DNA of 64,000 bases from positions 11,111,001-11,175,000 of the forward strand of contig JAYKKT010000064.1 of the NCBI GenBank assembly GCA_036023115.1, in the 5' to 3' direction. Under the pieces are notes generated by a model that was not told where the DNA came from, did no database searches, and worked only from the letters and a program-made list of their open reading frames with translations. Positions 1 to 12,600 of this stretch are shown here, in pieces; the first letter of the stretch is position 1, and the number at the start of each line of letters is the position of its first letter. The stretch is from Brasenia schreberi (Eukaryota > Streptophyta > Magnoliopsida > Nymphaeales > Cabombaceae). A program made the translations under genes and the position numbers.

Positions 1-748
1 TTCCAGGCAAACCGAAAGTATCCACATGTCTTGGGTGTCAAGTCACAAAAAAATGAAAATATTGATGGAATCTAAAATAAGAATATTAAAGGAGGAGTTT
101 GTGTGATAAAATGGTAAATGAGGTAAGTAGAGTTTCAATCATGTGAAAAGTTAGGGTCTTCAAAGTGTATGAAGAAAAAATAAAATATGATCTTATCATT
201 TTATAAGTTAGTATACAATACAAATGTAAAACATAATAAAAGCAATATTTATTTTGGTGGTTCAGTAATCTCGTTCTTCTTGGAATAAGCAAGCTGGATT
301 AGGCAGCCCTCTACCATAGAGCTGGCGAGTTCCATCCAAATCTTAAACTGGAAACGAATTGGGCCCTATCTAGTTCCGGCTTTTCCGGTTTGGGGTCTTG
401 TTTTGCAACAGGTTCGGTTTCAGGTTTAAGTTCAACTTACTTCCATTTTCATTTTGAAAAGTTCATGCAATAAAGGCAGGATTTTGGAAGTGGAACCAAA
501 ATATGGTTCGAAACTATTGGTTGTGGTTTGGGTTTAGTTTTGGTTCTCGAAAAGGTGGAACATGATCAAGTCAATGAGGTCCATTTCAATTCCGTTTTGG
601 ATCCACTCTTCTTTTGGTTCAAGCTGGTTCTATTGGTGGTCTGGAACCGGTTCAAACTGTTGGGCCAAGTCAAAAACTAGCCATCTAGAACATTAAATTG
701 CCAAAGCCTACTAAGCAACAGGTGATAAGCATCCATGCCCATGATATA
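1..748. other. Intergenic; GGTTC/AACCG-rich tract
   Basis: No gene is visible. From about 300 to 660 the DNA is a degenerate, non-periodic mixture of GGTTC, GGTTT and their complements, which occurs again in many other intergenic parts of the window. The first 300 bases are ordinary AT-rich DNA. Confidence 0.6.
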
Positions 749-952
749 TCAACTAAGTTTTGCTCTTAGAACTAGAATGCAATGAAAAAAGGCAACTTAT
801 AATGCTCTTGAATCTTCTCTGCTGATTTGCAGAGATTTGGATGTCGTCCATCAACTAAGTTTTGCTCTTAGAACTAGAATGCAATGAAAAAAGGCACCTT
901 ATAATGCTCTTGAATCTTCTCTGCTGATTTGCAGGGATTTGGATGTCGTCCA
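749..952. repeat. Tandem duplication, 2 x 102 bp
   Basis: The block starting TCAACTAAGTTTTGCTC at 749 is repeated head to tail at 851. Only about two substitutions separate the copies (for example GGCAAC against GGCACC), so the duplication is young. It does not overlap any recognisable gene. Confidence 0.95.
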
Positions 953-1398
953 TGATATCAAACCGGCTCCAATGCAGTCCCAAAATTATCAAAACCGCAA
1001 TTGAACCGGAAAAGGCTCCTGTTCAGTTAAACCAACCGGTTTTAAATCTATTCGGTTTTTTACCCGACTAATGAAAGACTCGACTAAATGACAGTCAAGA
1101 GTTTGAATCCTGAGAAACATGGTTCGGTTTATAATTCTTCATTGGCTTGACTTGTACAATTCAACAAATTCTCTTTGTATGACTTATCCCAAATGGTCTT
1201 CTTTTAACATTGAAGTTAGGGATGGCAACCTTTCTGTCCCACCCCACGCAGGACAGATTTTCAAAAAACCTATGTCGCTGTAGGGTGGGATGCAAGATAA
1301 AATACCTGTATGCAGGATGGAGTGGGGTTGAGTTCAAGGTATGCCTGCCCCATCCCACCTATTATATTTATTTATTTATAAATATTTTACATAATATA

Positions 1399-1575
1399 AT
1401 TCGCTAATGTAAGGGATCACCTTTGCATGGCTGGTCCCAAGGGAGGAGGGTTGCATTAGGCTTCTGACAGGCAACATAAAATTTTGTCGGAATTATCATG
1501 GATTCCACAAAAAAAAACAAAGAATTCATGTAGCCGACCCCATCTAGTATGGGAAAAGGCTTAGTTGTAGTTATA
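1399..1575 (+). mobile_element. SINE-like retroposon derived from an RTE LINE, copy 1
   Basis: This 177-bp insertion is flanked by a perfect 21-bp AT-rich direct repeat (1378-1398 and 1576-1596). Its first ~115 bp (GTAAGGGATCACC to CATGGATTCC) match the 5' end of the full-length LINE that starts near 20167. Its last ~65 bp (ATGTAGCCGACCCC to GGCTTAGTTGTAG) match that LINE's 3' end, so the entire coding body is missing. The second copy at 9256-9422 has the same architecture. Whether it corresponds to a named plant SINE cannot be decided here. Confidence 0.8.
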
Positions 1576-1596
1576 ATAAATATTTTACATAATATA

Positions 1597-2640
1597 TATG
1601 TATGTGTTTTTTATATAATATAATTATATATGCATAATAACTTTAAGTTTACTAATATAAAATATCATTAAAATTTTATATTTTATGTAGAATATATAAT
1701 ATAGGATCAGGTTGTAGTCGGGTTGACCTGCTTTTTTTATGAACATGACACAATCATGAATCAAAGCATGAAATTGTTAATGGTACGAAAACCCTATACT
1801 TGGGCGTGTCTTCATTCATTTCCACAAAAAAGTGACATGAAAAATATCGAATCTTAGTCGGGTTGACCTGTTTTTCACATGAATCAAAATCAAACTACTT
1901 GAGCACGGTTAAAACAAAAAATTCTCACCTGTACCCACTATCCAGGATCTTGCTGTCCTACTAAGGCGAGACAGCAATATCCACCTTTTTCTAGGTCCAA
2001 TGAGTAATGTTCACGGTTTGGTTTGGTTCTAGCCTCAACCTCCATGGTTCCTGAAATTTTAAGAACCGAACCGACTGTTCCAGTTCGGTTTTGAACTACG
2101 ATTCTTGTTGTAGTGCAATATAAGAGCGATTGTTGAGGAGTCATGTAGCAAGCTACCGCAGGCATTAATTTAATATCATGTGGTTAATGACCAAATAGCA
2201 GATATTAAACTAATAAGAATAAATACTACACTTGATCTTAAACAAAAGGTGAGAAAGGTATGTCTTATTAGGTGCCCGCCATTGGTTTTTTATAGTGCTC
2301 AATCCATTCTTCATTCTATTCTCTTCTCAATATGGGACTAAAGTCATCCATCATGTACTTGGTTGGGTTCAGTTCTCATAGTTCAGTTTCAGCACTAGAA
2401 CCGTGAATCAAACCACCAATTACTTTTCTTATGAGAACCAAACCAAACCGTTTTGCATCTACAACCGAACCAATTCGGTTCCAGTGGACCCTTGAACACT
2501 CCAATCCGACACGATGTGTGAACTTCTTGTGTCCGCAAAAGTAGAGGAGTGGCATGATAGGACCCCCCCAGGGTTCAAACCGAACCTGAATTGCCTCCAG
2601 AACCATAATCAAGGGAACTGAAACAAAATTTTGGACCTCC
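1597..2640. other. Intergenic, no gene; AACCG-rich stretches
   Basis: AT-rich DNA followed by AACCG/GGTTC-rich stretches at 1990-2110 and 2340-2640. The phrase GTCGGGTTGACCTG occurs twice (near 1719 and 1858). Just before the retroposon, at 1216, AGGGATGGCAACC opens a GC-richer block that resembles the ends of plant hAT-type MITEs, but I could not find its partner end. Confidence 0.4.
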
Positions 2641-2825
2641 TACAGCTCCACATTCAAGAAAACCGAACCTCAACCGAAACAGGAGCTGGAACTCGCGTCT
2701 TCAAACCATATTTCGGTTCCAGTTACAAAATTCTACAGCTCCACATTCAAGAAAACTGAACCTGAACCGAAACAGGAGCTGAAACTCGCTTCTTCAAACC
2801 ATATTTTGGTTCCAGTTACAAAATC
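2641..2825. repeat. Tandem duplication, 2 x 93 bp
   Basis: TACAGCTCCACATTCAAG at 2641 starts a unit repeated at 2734. The copies differ at a handful of sites. The unit itself is built of AACCG/GGTTC words like the flanking DNA. Confidence 0.9.
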
Positions 2826-3351
2826 TCACCTGTATTAACATTCTTTGAAAATGAAACCAGAACTAAACCAGACCTGAAACTGGAACGATTGTAAAATAGG
2901 GCCGGGAACCGGACCTGGAACGAATAGAACCGGAACCAAAGAGAGGCCATATCAGTTCATGACCCATGTTCCTGTGGAACCAGCCAGATCTACCTTAATG
3001 ACCACCAATCATGTCAAATGGGCATAAAGGAGTTTTAACTTTGAGCTCGATATCCAAATATCACAAGGGATGGAGGAACGTTCCCTACGCTGTCCATCCC
3101 TGAGTTTGGTTTCGGGTTGGAATTCAATAAAACTGATCTGATATAATTGGATCCTGCATAATCAGGTCCAGTTCAGATAGTTCAAATCATTCATAACTAC
3201 CAGGTCGGATATTGCATTTTCTGACAGATTTAGATTCAGAATTTGTATCTTGTTTTGATTAACAGGTTTGGGATATCAGATGTCCAAACCGGAACTCTTA
3301 TGCTTGACATCCACAGTTCTGAGATGGGAACATGATTCCCATATATTTTAC

Positions 3352-3875
3352 TAATCCCAGCAAATGGATGGTTATTTCTCGATTGCATTCTATACTGTGT
3401 TATATCAGTATTTAACTAAAGAAGAGAAGATTGCATGCCTCTTTTAAAGTGTTCATCATCTAATTTATGAGATGTAATGAGGTTTTCATTACTTTGAGAT
3501 TTTACTAGAATGTGGTCTTGCCCTTTGGTGTTGCTTGTCTCCTTTGTAATAAGGACCATTCAAGGGTGTCCAATGAGAGTATAAACTAATCTTTTCGCTC
3601 TGCCTTGAGCTCGAAAAAAAGGCTATAAACTAACATAAGTTATTCAGCTGCAAGTGAATGTATCTCACCATGTTTATCAAGAAAAGCCAGTAATCTATTT
3701 TCCTAATCCCAGCAAAAATGAATGGTTATTTTTTTATTACGTTCTATCTTGTATTATATCAGTATTTGACTAAAGAAGAGAAGGCTATATATCTCTTTTA
3801 AAGTGTCCATCATACAATTTACTGAAACAATGAGTTTTTTATTACTTTGACATTTTACAAAAATCTAGTCATGCC
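3352..3875. repeat. Diverged direct repeat, period about 350 bp
   Basis: The block beginning CTAATCCCAGCAAA near 3352 recurs near 3702. Shared landmarks are TATATCAGTATTT, CTAAAGAAGAGAAG and CTCTTTTAAAGTG. Indels and substitutions are frequent, so this is an old duplication. Confidence 0.8.
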
Positions 3876-4094
3876 CAATTAGGGTTGTCAAAGAAGCCAA
3901 GATAAGTGAGGGTGATGTCATTTAACTTGAGGTTAAAAAAGTTGGCTTTTAATGTAGTTTTATCGTGAAAGATATTAACTCTCGGTCCACTGCAAACTTT
4001 TTCAACGGTTCTGCACTTTTTTAAAAAAAATTATACAAATGTAAAGGTCATATGGTTCAAAACTCATACATATATAGTTAAAATTGTGAATAGC

Positions 4095-4195
4095 ACAACG
4101 AGCCACAGCTCACCTTGCTAGTGGTTGGCTCACAAGTAGTTGGTCATGAGTTCAATCTCTAGGGCATGCATAGTCTTTGGCCTCCCCATTGTACC
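4095..4195 (+). mobile_element. tRNA-like SINE fragment
   Basis: The stretch from AGCACAACGAGCC to GCCTCCCCATTGTACC holds a box-B-like word (GAGTTCAATCTC) and matches the reverse strand of 24453-24562 in order and spacing. Partial copies ending in the same CCTCCCCATT word lie near 4390-4450, 4830-4880 and 17880-17940. A dispersed pol III-type SINE explains this best. The box A is weak. Confidence 0.5.
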
Positions 4196-4760
4196 AGAAA
4201 AAATGGAAAACAACAAAACTATATATACTTGGCAAGCTGTTTCAGAATCCTATTCACACACCCCGTTTCCATCCTCATCCCCATATCTTCACGGGTAGTG
4301 ATCGAAGATTTCCTTGCTCTCCCATCGTATTCCATTCCCATTTCAATCTCTTTTGGATCTTGCACTTGCAGTGGAACTTAGGGAAAATGAGCATGGCTAA
4401 GGGAGTTCAATCTCTATGGCATGCATAGGTTTTGGCCTCCACATTGTACCAGAAAAATTGGAAAACAACAAAACAACTACATATACTAAGCAAGCTGTTT
4501 CATAATCCTATTCCCATTTCCGATTCTATCCTTCTCACTCTCATCGTATTCTATTCCCATTTACATTCTCCAAATCCACTCCCATTTGGGTTCATTCATC
4601 TCCGTTTTCACTCTCCAAACCCGTCCATTTGAAGTGGGTCCCCACAAAGAACACATGAACATCCTTATATGCTACATCATTTCATGCACATGAATTCATC
4701 TAAAGTGATGGAATTTTGGATCTTGCACTTGCAGTGGAACTTTGGGAAAATGAACATATT
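4140..4760. repeat. Imperfect tandem duplication around the SINE fragment
   Basis: Shared landmarks occur twice in the same order: TTCAATCTCTA, GGAAAACAACAAAAC, AAGCTGTTTCA and TTGGATCTTGCACTTGCAG (near 4348 and 4717). A segment of about 260-370 bp was duplicated, with later indels. Confidence 0.7.
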
Positions 4761-5105
4761 AATGAGTAATCAAACCCACATAAAGAGCAATAGATCGCCT
4801 GCCTAAGGGGTCGATTCACAAAGTTGAAGGTCATAACAACGACGCCAGGGGCAGCATAACTTCGGCCTCCCCATTACCAAAAAGTAGTAACAGAACCCAG
4901 AAAGAATCTCCCTCTCTTGTGGGTTTGTCCTAGGGTAGCAGACAGATTTACAGGGTATAACATTGCAAAATTTGGATTCATATCATACACCTTACCTTGC
5001 AAAAACAAGAAAAGAACAATAGACTAACAAAGAATGGGATCTGCCGGCCACAATCACGGCATTCTGATAGTTGAAAACAGATCAAACTCTAAGAGCCATC
5101 TGATC

Positions 5106-7312
5106 CTACCATAAGATTTTTCTCTTGCCTGTTTGTTCCGCACCTCCATTGAGCCTATCCAGTCCATTATCAATCCCCCTGCAAATTGATAGCTTCAAAT
5201 GATTTTCCAAAGGATCACTCTCGATTGTGCCCTTCTTTGCTGCCTTATCCAAGCTCAGAGGCTCCCATACAACCTGAACTTCCTCATTCTCCACCTTCAA
5301 TTAATAAGGGTGAACTAACTCATGAATAGAAAACAAAGAAGATGTAAGAGTTGAAGAAACAAACATGGACACACACAACAAACTCTTATGTTGTTTCTTT
5401 TGTTTAGCTAACATTCAAAGAGAAAACACCATAACGAAGTTCTACACTTTGATGTAACAGTTCAAATCAACAGAAGAGTGTCTGAATGTGGAATAGGCTG
5501 AGTTCATGTAACTACCCCATTTTCAATTTGCAAATCAAAGAAAACTAAAGACTTTTGAGAAGATTGGAAACGCAGCACTTCAGACAGCCCTCTCTCTCTC
5601 ACTCACACACACACACTATCAAGAAACACCAGATATATGATAACATCAGGCAATGCAACAGAAGTTTCACATACAAAAACACTAACACTAACCAAAATCA
5701 TCGTAGATTCATTGTGATGGGCACAAGTTACGGTTTAGGAATTCATGAATATTTTGGGATTCATAACGTAATGAGAAAATATAAGTAAAAATGAGTAATT
5801 CATGCAGAATCAGTATGTGATGGCCCGCAATAATTTCTCAGTTTTTGGAGTCTCAGAAACCCGAGAAGCAAATTACCTGTTCAGAAGCCTTATTCAAGTC
5901 CAGAAGAGACCAATTTCGTTTAGCAGCAACATCTTCATCTTTATAACACTTCCTCCCACTTGAAGTTTCAACTTTCTGCACTTGATTGTTATTTCCTTTG
6001 ATGTTCAAAGTTATATAATCGCTAGTTAAAAGTTTGTGCCTCCGCCTTAAAAATCTGCCGTATTAAGCCAACTCCCTTACAATGTGCTAAGTTCACAGTC
6101 AATACAATACACAATGAACAAGAACTGTGGATAGAAGTGTATCATTACCTAACTTCTGCTAGGAATCTTAATTTCTTTGCTTTGGCTTTCCTAAACTTTG
6201 CCTTCAAAGCCCGTGTTTCCTGTATCACGTTTCAAGTTTGAAGAACTGAATCAGGAAGAGGAGAAAACAAGAAAGTAGCAACCAAAAGGAACATCATGTA
6301 AGATGATACCATAAACTGAACAGAGGCCGAATTTTTTTGAACCAGACAAAAAACCAAATCAACACCAAGCATTTGCCAAAGCTACCTGGAGTCCGCTGCA
6401 TGCATTTATCGATATTGGGCTCTACATGGATTGTTAGTCGTCATTAGACTCATAACATTTAACAACAAAAGGGCAAGATCACGTTTTATTGTTTCTTTCC
6501 AACACTTTTTGTAGTCTTCCTCTTCTCCGTCAGAATAATGAAATTCATGCAAGGAAACAAAATTTACACACAACAGGAAATAACTAAAAAGAGATTTAAA
6601 TGAGAACACTCAATAACCTTCAGCAGTAACCACCTAGGTAGGTATGTGTATGGATCTCTTAGGGCTTCAATTCCGTTAGAAGGGAGGGCTTTAATTCCGT
6701 TAGAAGGGGTAAAACAGTTAAAACTTTACAAACAAGGGGAAGGCATGGATGCCCGCAAACACACCTGTGAAACCTTTGAGAAGCTTTCTCAACTTTTAAG
6801 AAAAATTTTATCTTTTGTTTACCATGAAAGATCTAACGCCGCTGCATAACAAAGATAAACTCTGAAAGGGAAACAGGAGATAGGAGAAACGGGAAGAACA
6901 AAGAAGCGGTGGTTTATGCACTATGGAAACAACACAAGAAACAGAAGACCAAGATCAGGATTACGACTTGCAAAGCTAGCAGACGGCAACAATCAAGACA
7001 ATATTAAAAAGAAAGATGTGCACAAGGAGAACTTATTCGCTTCCATTAGGTTATAATTCAGGATGCCTTTGGCCCCTTTGAGAGGGAGACTCAATATAGG
7101 TTGAGCCAATGGCACTGCGTGATTTTTGTCTATAAATACGCACAAATATATACAGGGTAGAAAGAAGTACCCTTTTCATACAACCATCGCACAAACACAA
7201 AGGAGGAGAAAAGAAGAAGGATGAGATCTCTTACAATGAACAGATCATCAAAATCCTGCTTTAAACTTTGGTGCTTGAGCATCAATTTCTTGATATCAGG
7301 AAGAGACGCCAT
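5106..7312 (-). CDS. Plant-specific basic coiled-coil-like protein, 171 aa, function unknown
   Basis: Four exons join in phase on the minus strand: 7312-7235, 6219-6149, 6054-5877 and 5294-5106 (TAG). The start ATG has a strong context (GTGGCCATGG) and all introns are GT-AG. Residues 1-60 are charged and heptad-like (MASLPDIKKLMLKHQSLK, then ETRALKAKFRKAKAKK). They end in an AEVRFLRRR motif (residues 47-55), which I recall from uncharacterised plant proteins with the same N-terminal layout. The middle is hydrophilic with a SLLDLNKASEQ segment, and the C-terminus is basic (GKRKILW). There is no signal peptide or membrane segment. A nuclear or cytosolic scaffold role would be a guess. The gene model is far more certain than any function. 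Confidence 0.8.
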
Positions 7313-9238
7313 GGCCACCTCTCTCTTTCTCTCTCTCAGGAGAAATGAAGGTACGAAAGAAAACCAAGAAAGGATCAAATGCTTGGGGAAGATAAGTAAT
7401 GGGCAATAATAGCGGAGTCCAACCTCAATAAGAAAACCAAATCCTACCATCTAACAAAAACTTTCATAGTTATCTCTTTCTCTCTCCTTTTCCTCTCACT
7501 AGATATTATTAGTCCTGGAGAGAGGGGAAACACGGCTACCTAAAACCGCTCATGGGTCAGCGAGAAACAACTAAAGCTTTTCCTTAGAGAGAGAGAGAGT
7601 TGTCATATTGGGCTTTTGTTGTTGAGACTGATTCTGAAGGTCTCCAACCACGACAAATGAGCAACCCAAAATGAGGCACAGATAAAAACTGAGACATTTG
7701 TATTTTTCATTTGTGAGGAGGAAGGGAGGGGTTGCAGAAGAGGTTCACTCTTGTCTTTCTTCCTTCTTGGGTTTGGAAGCCAAGCTTCCTCTCTTTTTCC
7801 TCCTCTCCATAAATTTGGTCCAGCTGGACCATTAAAAATACAGAGAGAGATGTACGTGAAGAAAAACTTCTAGAGAGAGAAAGAAGAGGGGTGAGTCATC
7901 TTCAATTCTCTCGCTCTTGGCATTTGTTTTATGTCAATTAGAGAGAGAGTGAGATGTACGTAATCAAACATTTCTAGAGAGAGAGAAGCAAGAAGGGAGA
8001 TATTCACCTTAGTCGTGGGTGGAAGGGTTTGAGTCTGATGACGGATGCTGCTGTGCTTGTCTTTAGACTTTTGGGGAAACACCGACACAGGTGGGGGGAG
8101 GCGGCGATTAATGGAAAGCCACCAGATTTTTGCATATGGGGTTTGCTCGAAATCAGGAACAGTAACGGGATCGGTTTCGAAATGGATCTTCGTTTCGTTT
8201 CAAAACGGATTGAAATTTTTTTTTAAGAGTGGGTGTAAGCACCCTTTACTCGAATTCTCTACCGGAAGAGTCTTGCTGTGTTGATGATGGCTTTGTTTTT
8301 GACATTGTATTTAGGTCCTTTCTTGGAATACAAGAGAAACAAAGTGAACTCTGTGTCTTGTCATTGAACTAACAGGTTGTTGATGATAACCTTTTTTAAA
8401 TAAATAAATAAATATATATATATATATATAAACAATATCGGTTGTTTGAAACTGCCGGTTTTGGGTTGGTTTTTGATAATCACGAATCATAACCGAATTG
8501 AAGGTCCTCGGTTTCGGGGTTTGGGTTACCAACGGTTTTAGTTCAAACCATGGAACCAACTATATCTAAAACCTTTCGGGGGGCCTTCCCTTTTAAGCAA
8601 ACAAAAACGAAGCAGTGCAAATGGGTTCGATTCAATCGGACCTTTACACATCAGGACCTGACTTAGGAATTATAAAGTGTGAACGGCTCTGTTCGCGGTA
8701 AAATAGAGCCTATTTTGTTTATTAACATCAATAAATGATTGGACCGATGAACGGGTCAAAAGAACTTAACTGGAGTTGATCGTCATTTGTTTTATGTTTC
8801 ACTCGTTAACATTTGTGAGCTCATTTGGGTCGAGCTATACGTGAACTGAACACTGGTCGAGTTAGTGAGTTGAAACGACTAGACATGGCCGGTTTCTGGT
8901 TGGTACCGGTTCGAGAACCCGATCGGGATATATTATATAATATATTAGAATTTCAAATTTTATTTTTTAAATAAATAAAACACAAGAGAGAGTTGATTAT
9001 ATACTAAATATAATATATTTAATTATATTATATTATATTATATAAGAGAGAACTTTCGCATAATCCTAATAGTATCAACCTGTCAGTTGATTGGTGGAGA
9101 GTGCCGGGTGGCGCCTATCGTTAATTTCAAATGCATTTATTTACTTTAATGGTAGCACGAGTTTGTCGTGGAGACTGTTTGGAACCACTTGTTTTGGACC
9201 GTCAAGTATTGTGTGGCTCCAGGGTGGTTTCCCGGTTC
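7313..9238. other. Upstream region of the 171-aa gene, then intergenic
   Basis: The first 700 bp upstream of the gene are rich in GAGAGA/CTCTCT tracts (7315-7340, 7585-7600, 7935-7990), common in plant 5' leaders and promoters. No convincing TATA box was assigned. From 8400 there is a TAAA/TA microsatellite, then AACCG/GGTTC-rich DNA at 8440-8560 and 8880-8930. No gene is visible. Confidence 0.5.
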
Positions 9239-9255
9239 CGAACAGTTTCCGTCTA

Positions 9256-9422
9256 CTATAACTAAGCCTTTTCTCATACTAGATGGGGGTGGCTACATGA
9301 ATTTTTTATCTTTTATACAACCTCTGCTAAGTTTAATAAAGTTTTATGATAACTGTCGAAAGCCTAATACAATCCTCCTCCTTTATTTGGGCCTGAGACC
9401 GACCATGCAAGGGTGATCCAAT
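9256..9422 (-). mobile_element. SINE-like retroposon derived from an RTE LINE, copy 2
   Basis: A 167-bp insertion lies between CGAACAGTTTCCGTCTA (9239-9255) and CGAACAGTTTCGGTCTA (9423-9439), a 17-bp duplication with one mismatch. Read on the minus strand it starts GGATCACCCTTGCATGG, which is the LINE 5' end. After about 110 bp it jumps straight to ATGTAGCCACCCCCATCTAG, the LINE 3' end, and stops in GGCTTAGTTATAG. The layout equals copy 1. Confidence 0.8.
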
Positions 9423-9656
9423 CGAACAGTTTCGGTCTAATTTATAAAATCACATAATCTTAACCGAACTAAGAGATCCCTGGTTCTGTCAATTCCAGGT
9501 CCGACCGGTGTGTCGCCTAGTCCAGTTCCCTCCTGTTCGGGAGCTATTGGGAATCTATGAAACCAGGAGTAACTAATATGAGGTGGTGCCATAACCGCAA
9601 CGTTGTTCTTGAAACGGGTATTACATCCTTTGCCATAGAATTATAATCCATGCTAA
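9423..9656. repeat. Complex repeat array, left part
   Basis: This is one array unit (CACATAATCTTAACCG, then CCATAACCGCAACGTTG, then CCTTTGCCATAGAATT). It was cut off from the rest of the array by insertion of the LINE at 9657-12878. Joining 9656 to 12890 restores the sequence seen in intact units near 13664. Confidence 0.8.
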
Positions 9657-12600
9657 TAACAACAACAACTAAGCCTTTTCCCATACTAGATGGGGTTGGC
9701 TACATGGATTCTTTGTTTCCACATATCTCTATCATGTGTCATGTTAGCCGTTAACTCACAATAAGCTAGATCATTCTTTATTATTTCTTTACAACACTTT
9801 TGTGGTCGTCCTCTACCTCTTTTAATACTTTCAAAATCTAGTTTTTCACACCTTCTTACAGGTTCTTTTGATTTTCTTTATATATATCCAAACCACCTTA
9901 AACAATATTCTCTCATTTTATACTCTATTGATGCACATAATTTATTTTTAATAACCTCATTATGTATACGGTCTTTTCTTGTATGACCACTCATCCATCT
10001 CAACATCTTCATTTCTGTCACAAACATCTTTTGTACACGATGATTAATTGCCCAACACTCAGAACCATAAAACATGGCAGGTCTAATTGTTGCTCTATAA
10101 TATTTACTTTTTAACTTTAATGGTATCATCTTATCACAAAGAATACTTTATGCTCCTCTCCATTTTAACCAACCCGCATTAACTCTATGCGTAACATTTC
10201 CATCAATTCTTCCATCACTCTTAAAAATTGATCATAGGTATTTAAAACTTTCCTTTTGGGGGTGCAATGTGTGTCAATTTTAATTTTTATATCCTATGAA
10301 GTAACCAAATAATCAAACTCACATTCCATATATTCTATCTTAATTATACTAAGTTGAAAGCTTTTACTTTCTAATGTTTCTCTCTATAGTTCCAATTTTG
10401 TATTAACTTTTTCCTTAGACTCCTCCACTAATACAATGTCATCTACAAATAACATATACTAAGGTATTTCATCTTGAATATGTTTTGTTAACTCATCAAT
10501 CACCATTATAAATAAGTATATACTTAAAGTTGATCCTTGATGTAACCCAATATTATCTTCAAAGAAGTTTGTCATTCCTTCACAAGTCCTTGTGCATGTT
10601 TTTGCACCATCATACATGTCTCTTATAACGTTATTTATGTCAATGAGATACCTCTTTTTTCAAAGTTTATCCAAAGAACCTCCCTCGGTACCCTATCATA
10701 AGCTTTTTTAGATCAATAAATATCATGTGAAAGTCTTTCTTTTTTGCTCTAAAATTTTTCATAAGACGTCTCAAAAGGTGAATTAGTTAACAATAGATTT
10801 GCCTAGTATGAATTCAAATTGGTTCTCTATTGTACTTGATACTTGTCTTAACCTACGTTCGATAATTCTTTCTCATAATTTCATACTATGCTCATTAACT
10901 TAATACTTCGATAATTCGCAAAATTCTGAATTCTCCCTTTTTCTTATATATGGGTATTAGTATACTCACTCTCCATTCCTTGGGCATCTTTTGGTTTCTC
11001 CATATTTCATTAAATAGTCTTCTGAGCAAAGTGATTCCTCTTTCTCCTAGAGTTTTCTAAACTTCTATAGGAATATTGTTTGGTAGTATCAATTAGGAAT
11101 ATTCCTCTTTCTCTTTGACTTCATTCTTTTGAATACATCGGTAGAAATTGTAGTTTATATACTTTTCTGTTTTGGCTAACTCTCCTAAGTTAATACTAAC
11201 ATCTTTAATTTCATTAAAAAACTTATAAAAATAGTTTTTTCATCTATTTCTTATATCATCATTTGTCGCTAGAATTTTTCATCCTCGTCTTTGATTCATT
11301 TAACAGAATTAAGATCTTTAATTTTCTTATCTCTAGGCCTAATTATCCTAAAATATCTCTTCTACTCTCTTTTGAGTTGAGTTTTTTTATATAAATCCTT
11401 TCAAATTTTTGCTTTTACTTCACTGACGACTTTTTTTGCTTCCTTTTTTGCTTTCTTATAACCTTCTAAAGTTTCATTAGATTTCTTAGTATAATGTAAT
11501 TTATAACATGCCCTCTTTACCTTGATTTTATTTTGCACTACTTTACTCTACCACCAAGTTTCTTTTTAAGTCGGTACACCTCTCTTAAATTCACCAAACA
11601 CATCTTTCACCACTTTCCTAATATCTATAGTCATATTGTTCCACATATCACAAGGTGTACCATCATAATTCCATGCATCTCATTGAAGGACTTTCTATTT
11701 AAATATATCTTTTTTCTTACTTTTGAGGTTCCACCATTTAATATGAATAGCTTGATGTACTTTTTTCTTCTTTGTTTATTTTTTACTTGTAAATCCATAA
11801 CTAAAAGTCGATGTTGGGTGATTAAGCTTTCTCTTGGAATTACCTTGCAATCTTTATAACATGCTCTATCTTTTTTTCTACAAATAAAGTAATCAATTTG
11901 TGTTTGTGATAAGCCACTCTTATAAGTAATTAAACGTTCATCTTGTTTTTTGAAGATTGTATTGACTATAAAGAGATCAAATGCATAGCAAAATTTAAAA
12001 TCTCCCTATCTTCCTGATTTATACACCAAAACCAAAGTTTTCATGAATACCTTGATATCCTAATGCCTCTTTACCGACATGTCCATTTGAGCCTCCTCCT
12101 AAACAAATCATATCCCTTTGTAGAATTCTTTGAATCACCTTATCTAACTCTTCTCAAAAAGTCGTCTTTATACTATCTTCTAGTCCTACTTGGGGTGTGT
12201 AAGCACAAACTATATTCAAAACCTCTATTCCTAAGACTAATTTCAACTTCATGATTCAGTCACCATATTGTTGTATACTAAACTATCATTTAAATCTTTA
12301 TTTATGATAATATCAACTCTGTTTCAAGTATTTTCCTTACCTGAGTACTATAATTTAAAACTTGTATCCTCAATCTCCTTTATTTTTTCTCCAACTCACT
12401 TTGTCTCTTGTAAACATAGAATATGAATATTTCTCTAAATCATAGTATCTACCACTTTTATTAGCTTACAGGATTATATTCCGATATTTCAAGAACCAAT
12501 ATGAATTTTATGATCTAGGACTAGCTTCCTTACCCCCCGTATCCATCTATATTGAAAATGTGGACACCCTCTCTTTAATTTATTCACTATATTCAAGCGG

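Noticed and set aside
749..952. CRISPR-like direct repeats
   Set aside because: Two head-to-tail 102-bp copies with no spacers in a plant genome; an ordinary tandem duplication.
7130..7450. 106-codon frame containing the start of the 171-aa protein
   Set aside because: Codons upstream of ATG 7312 and downstream of the donor at 7234 have no family character. The spliced model explains the conserved part.
11533..12254. Plus-strand open frames of 63-108 codons
   Set aside because: They are antisense to the minus-strand LINE endonuclease and RT and share no family of their own.
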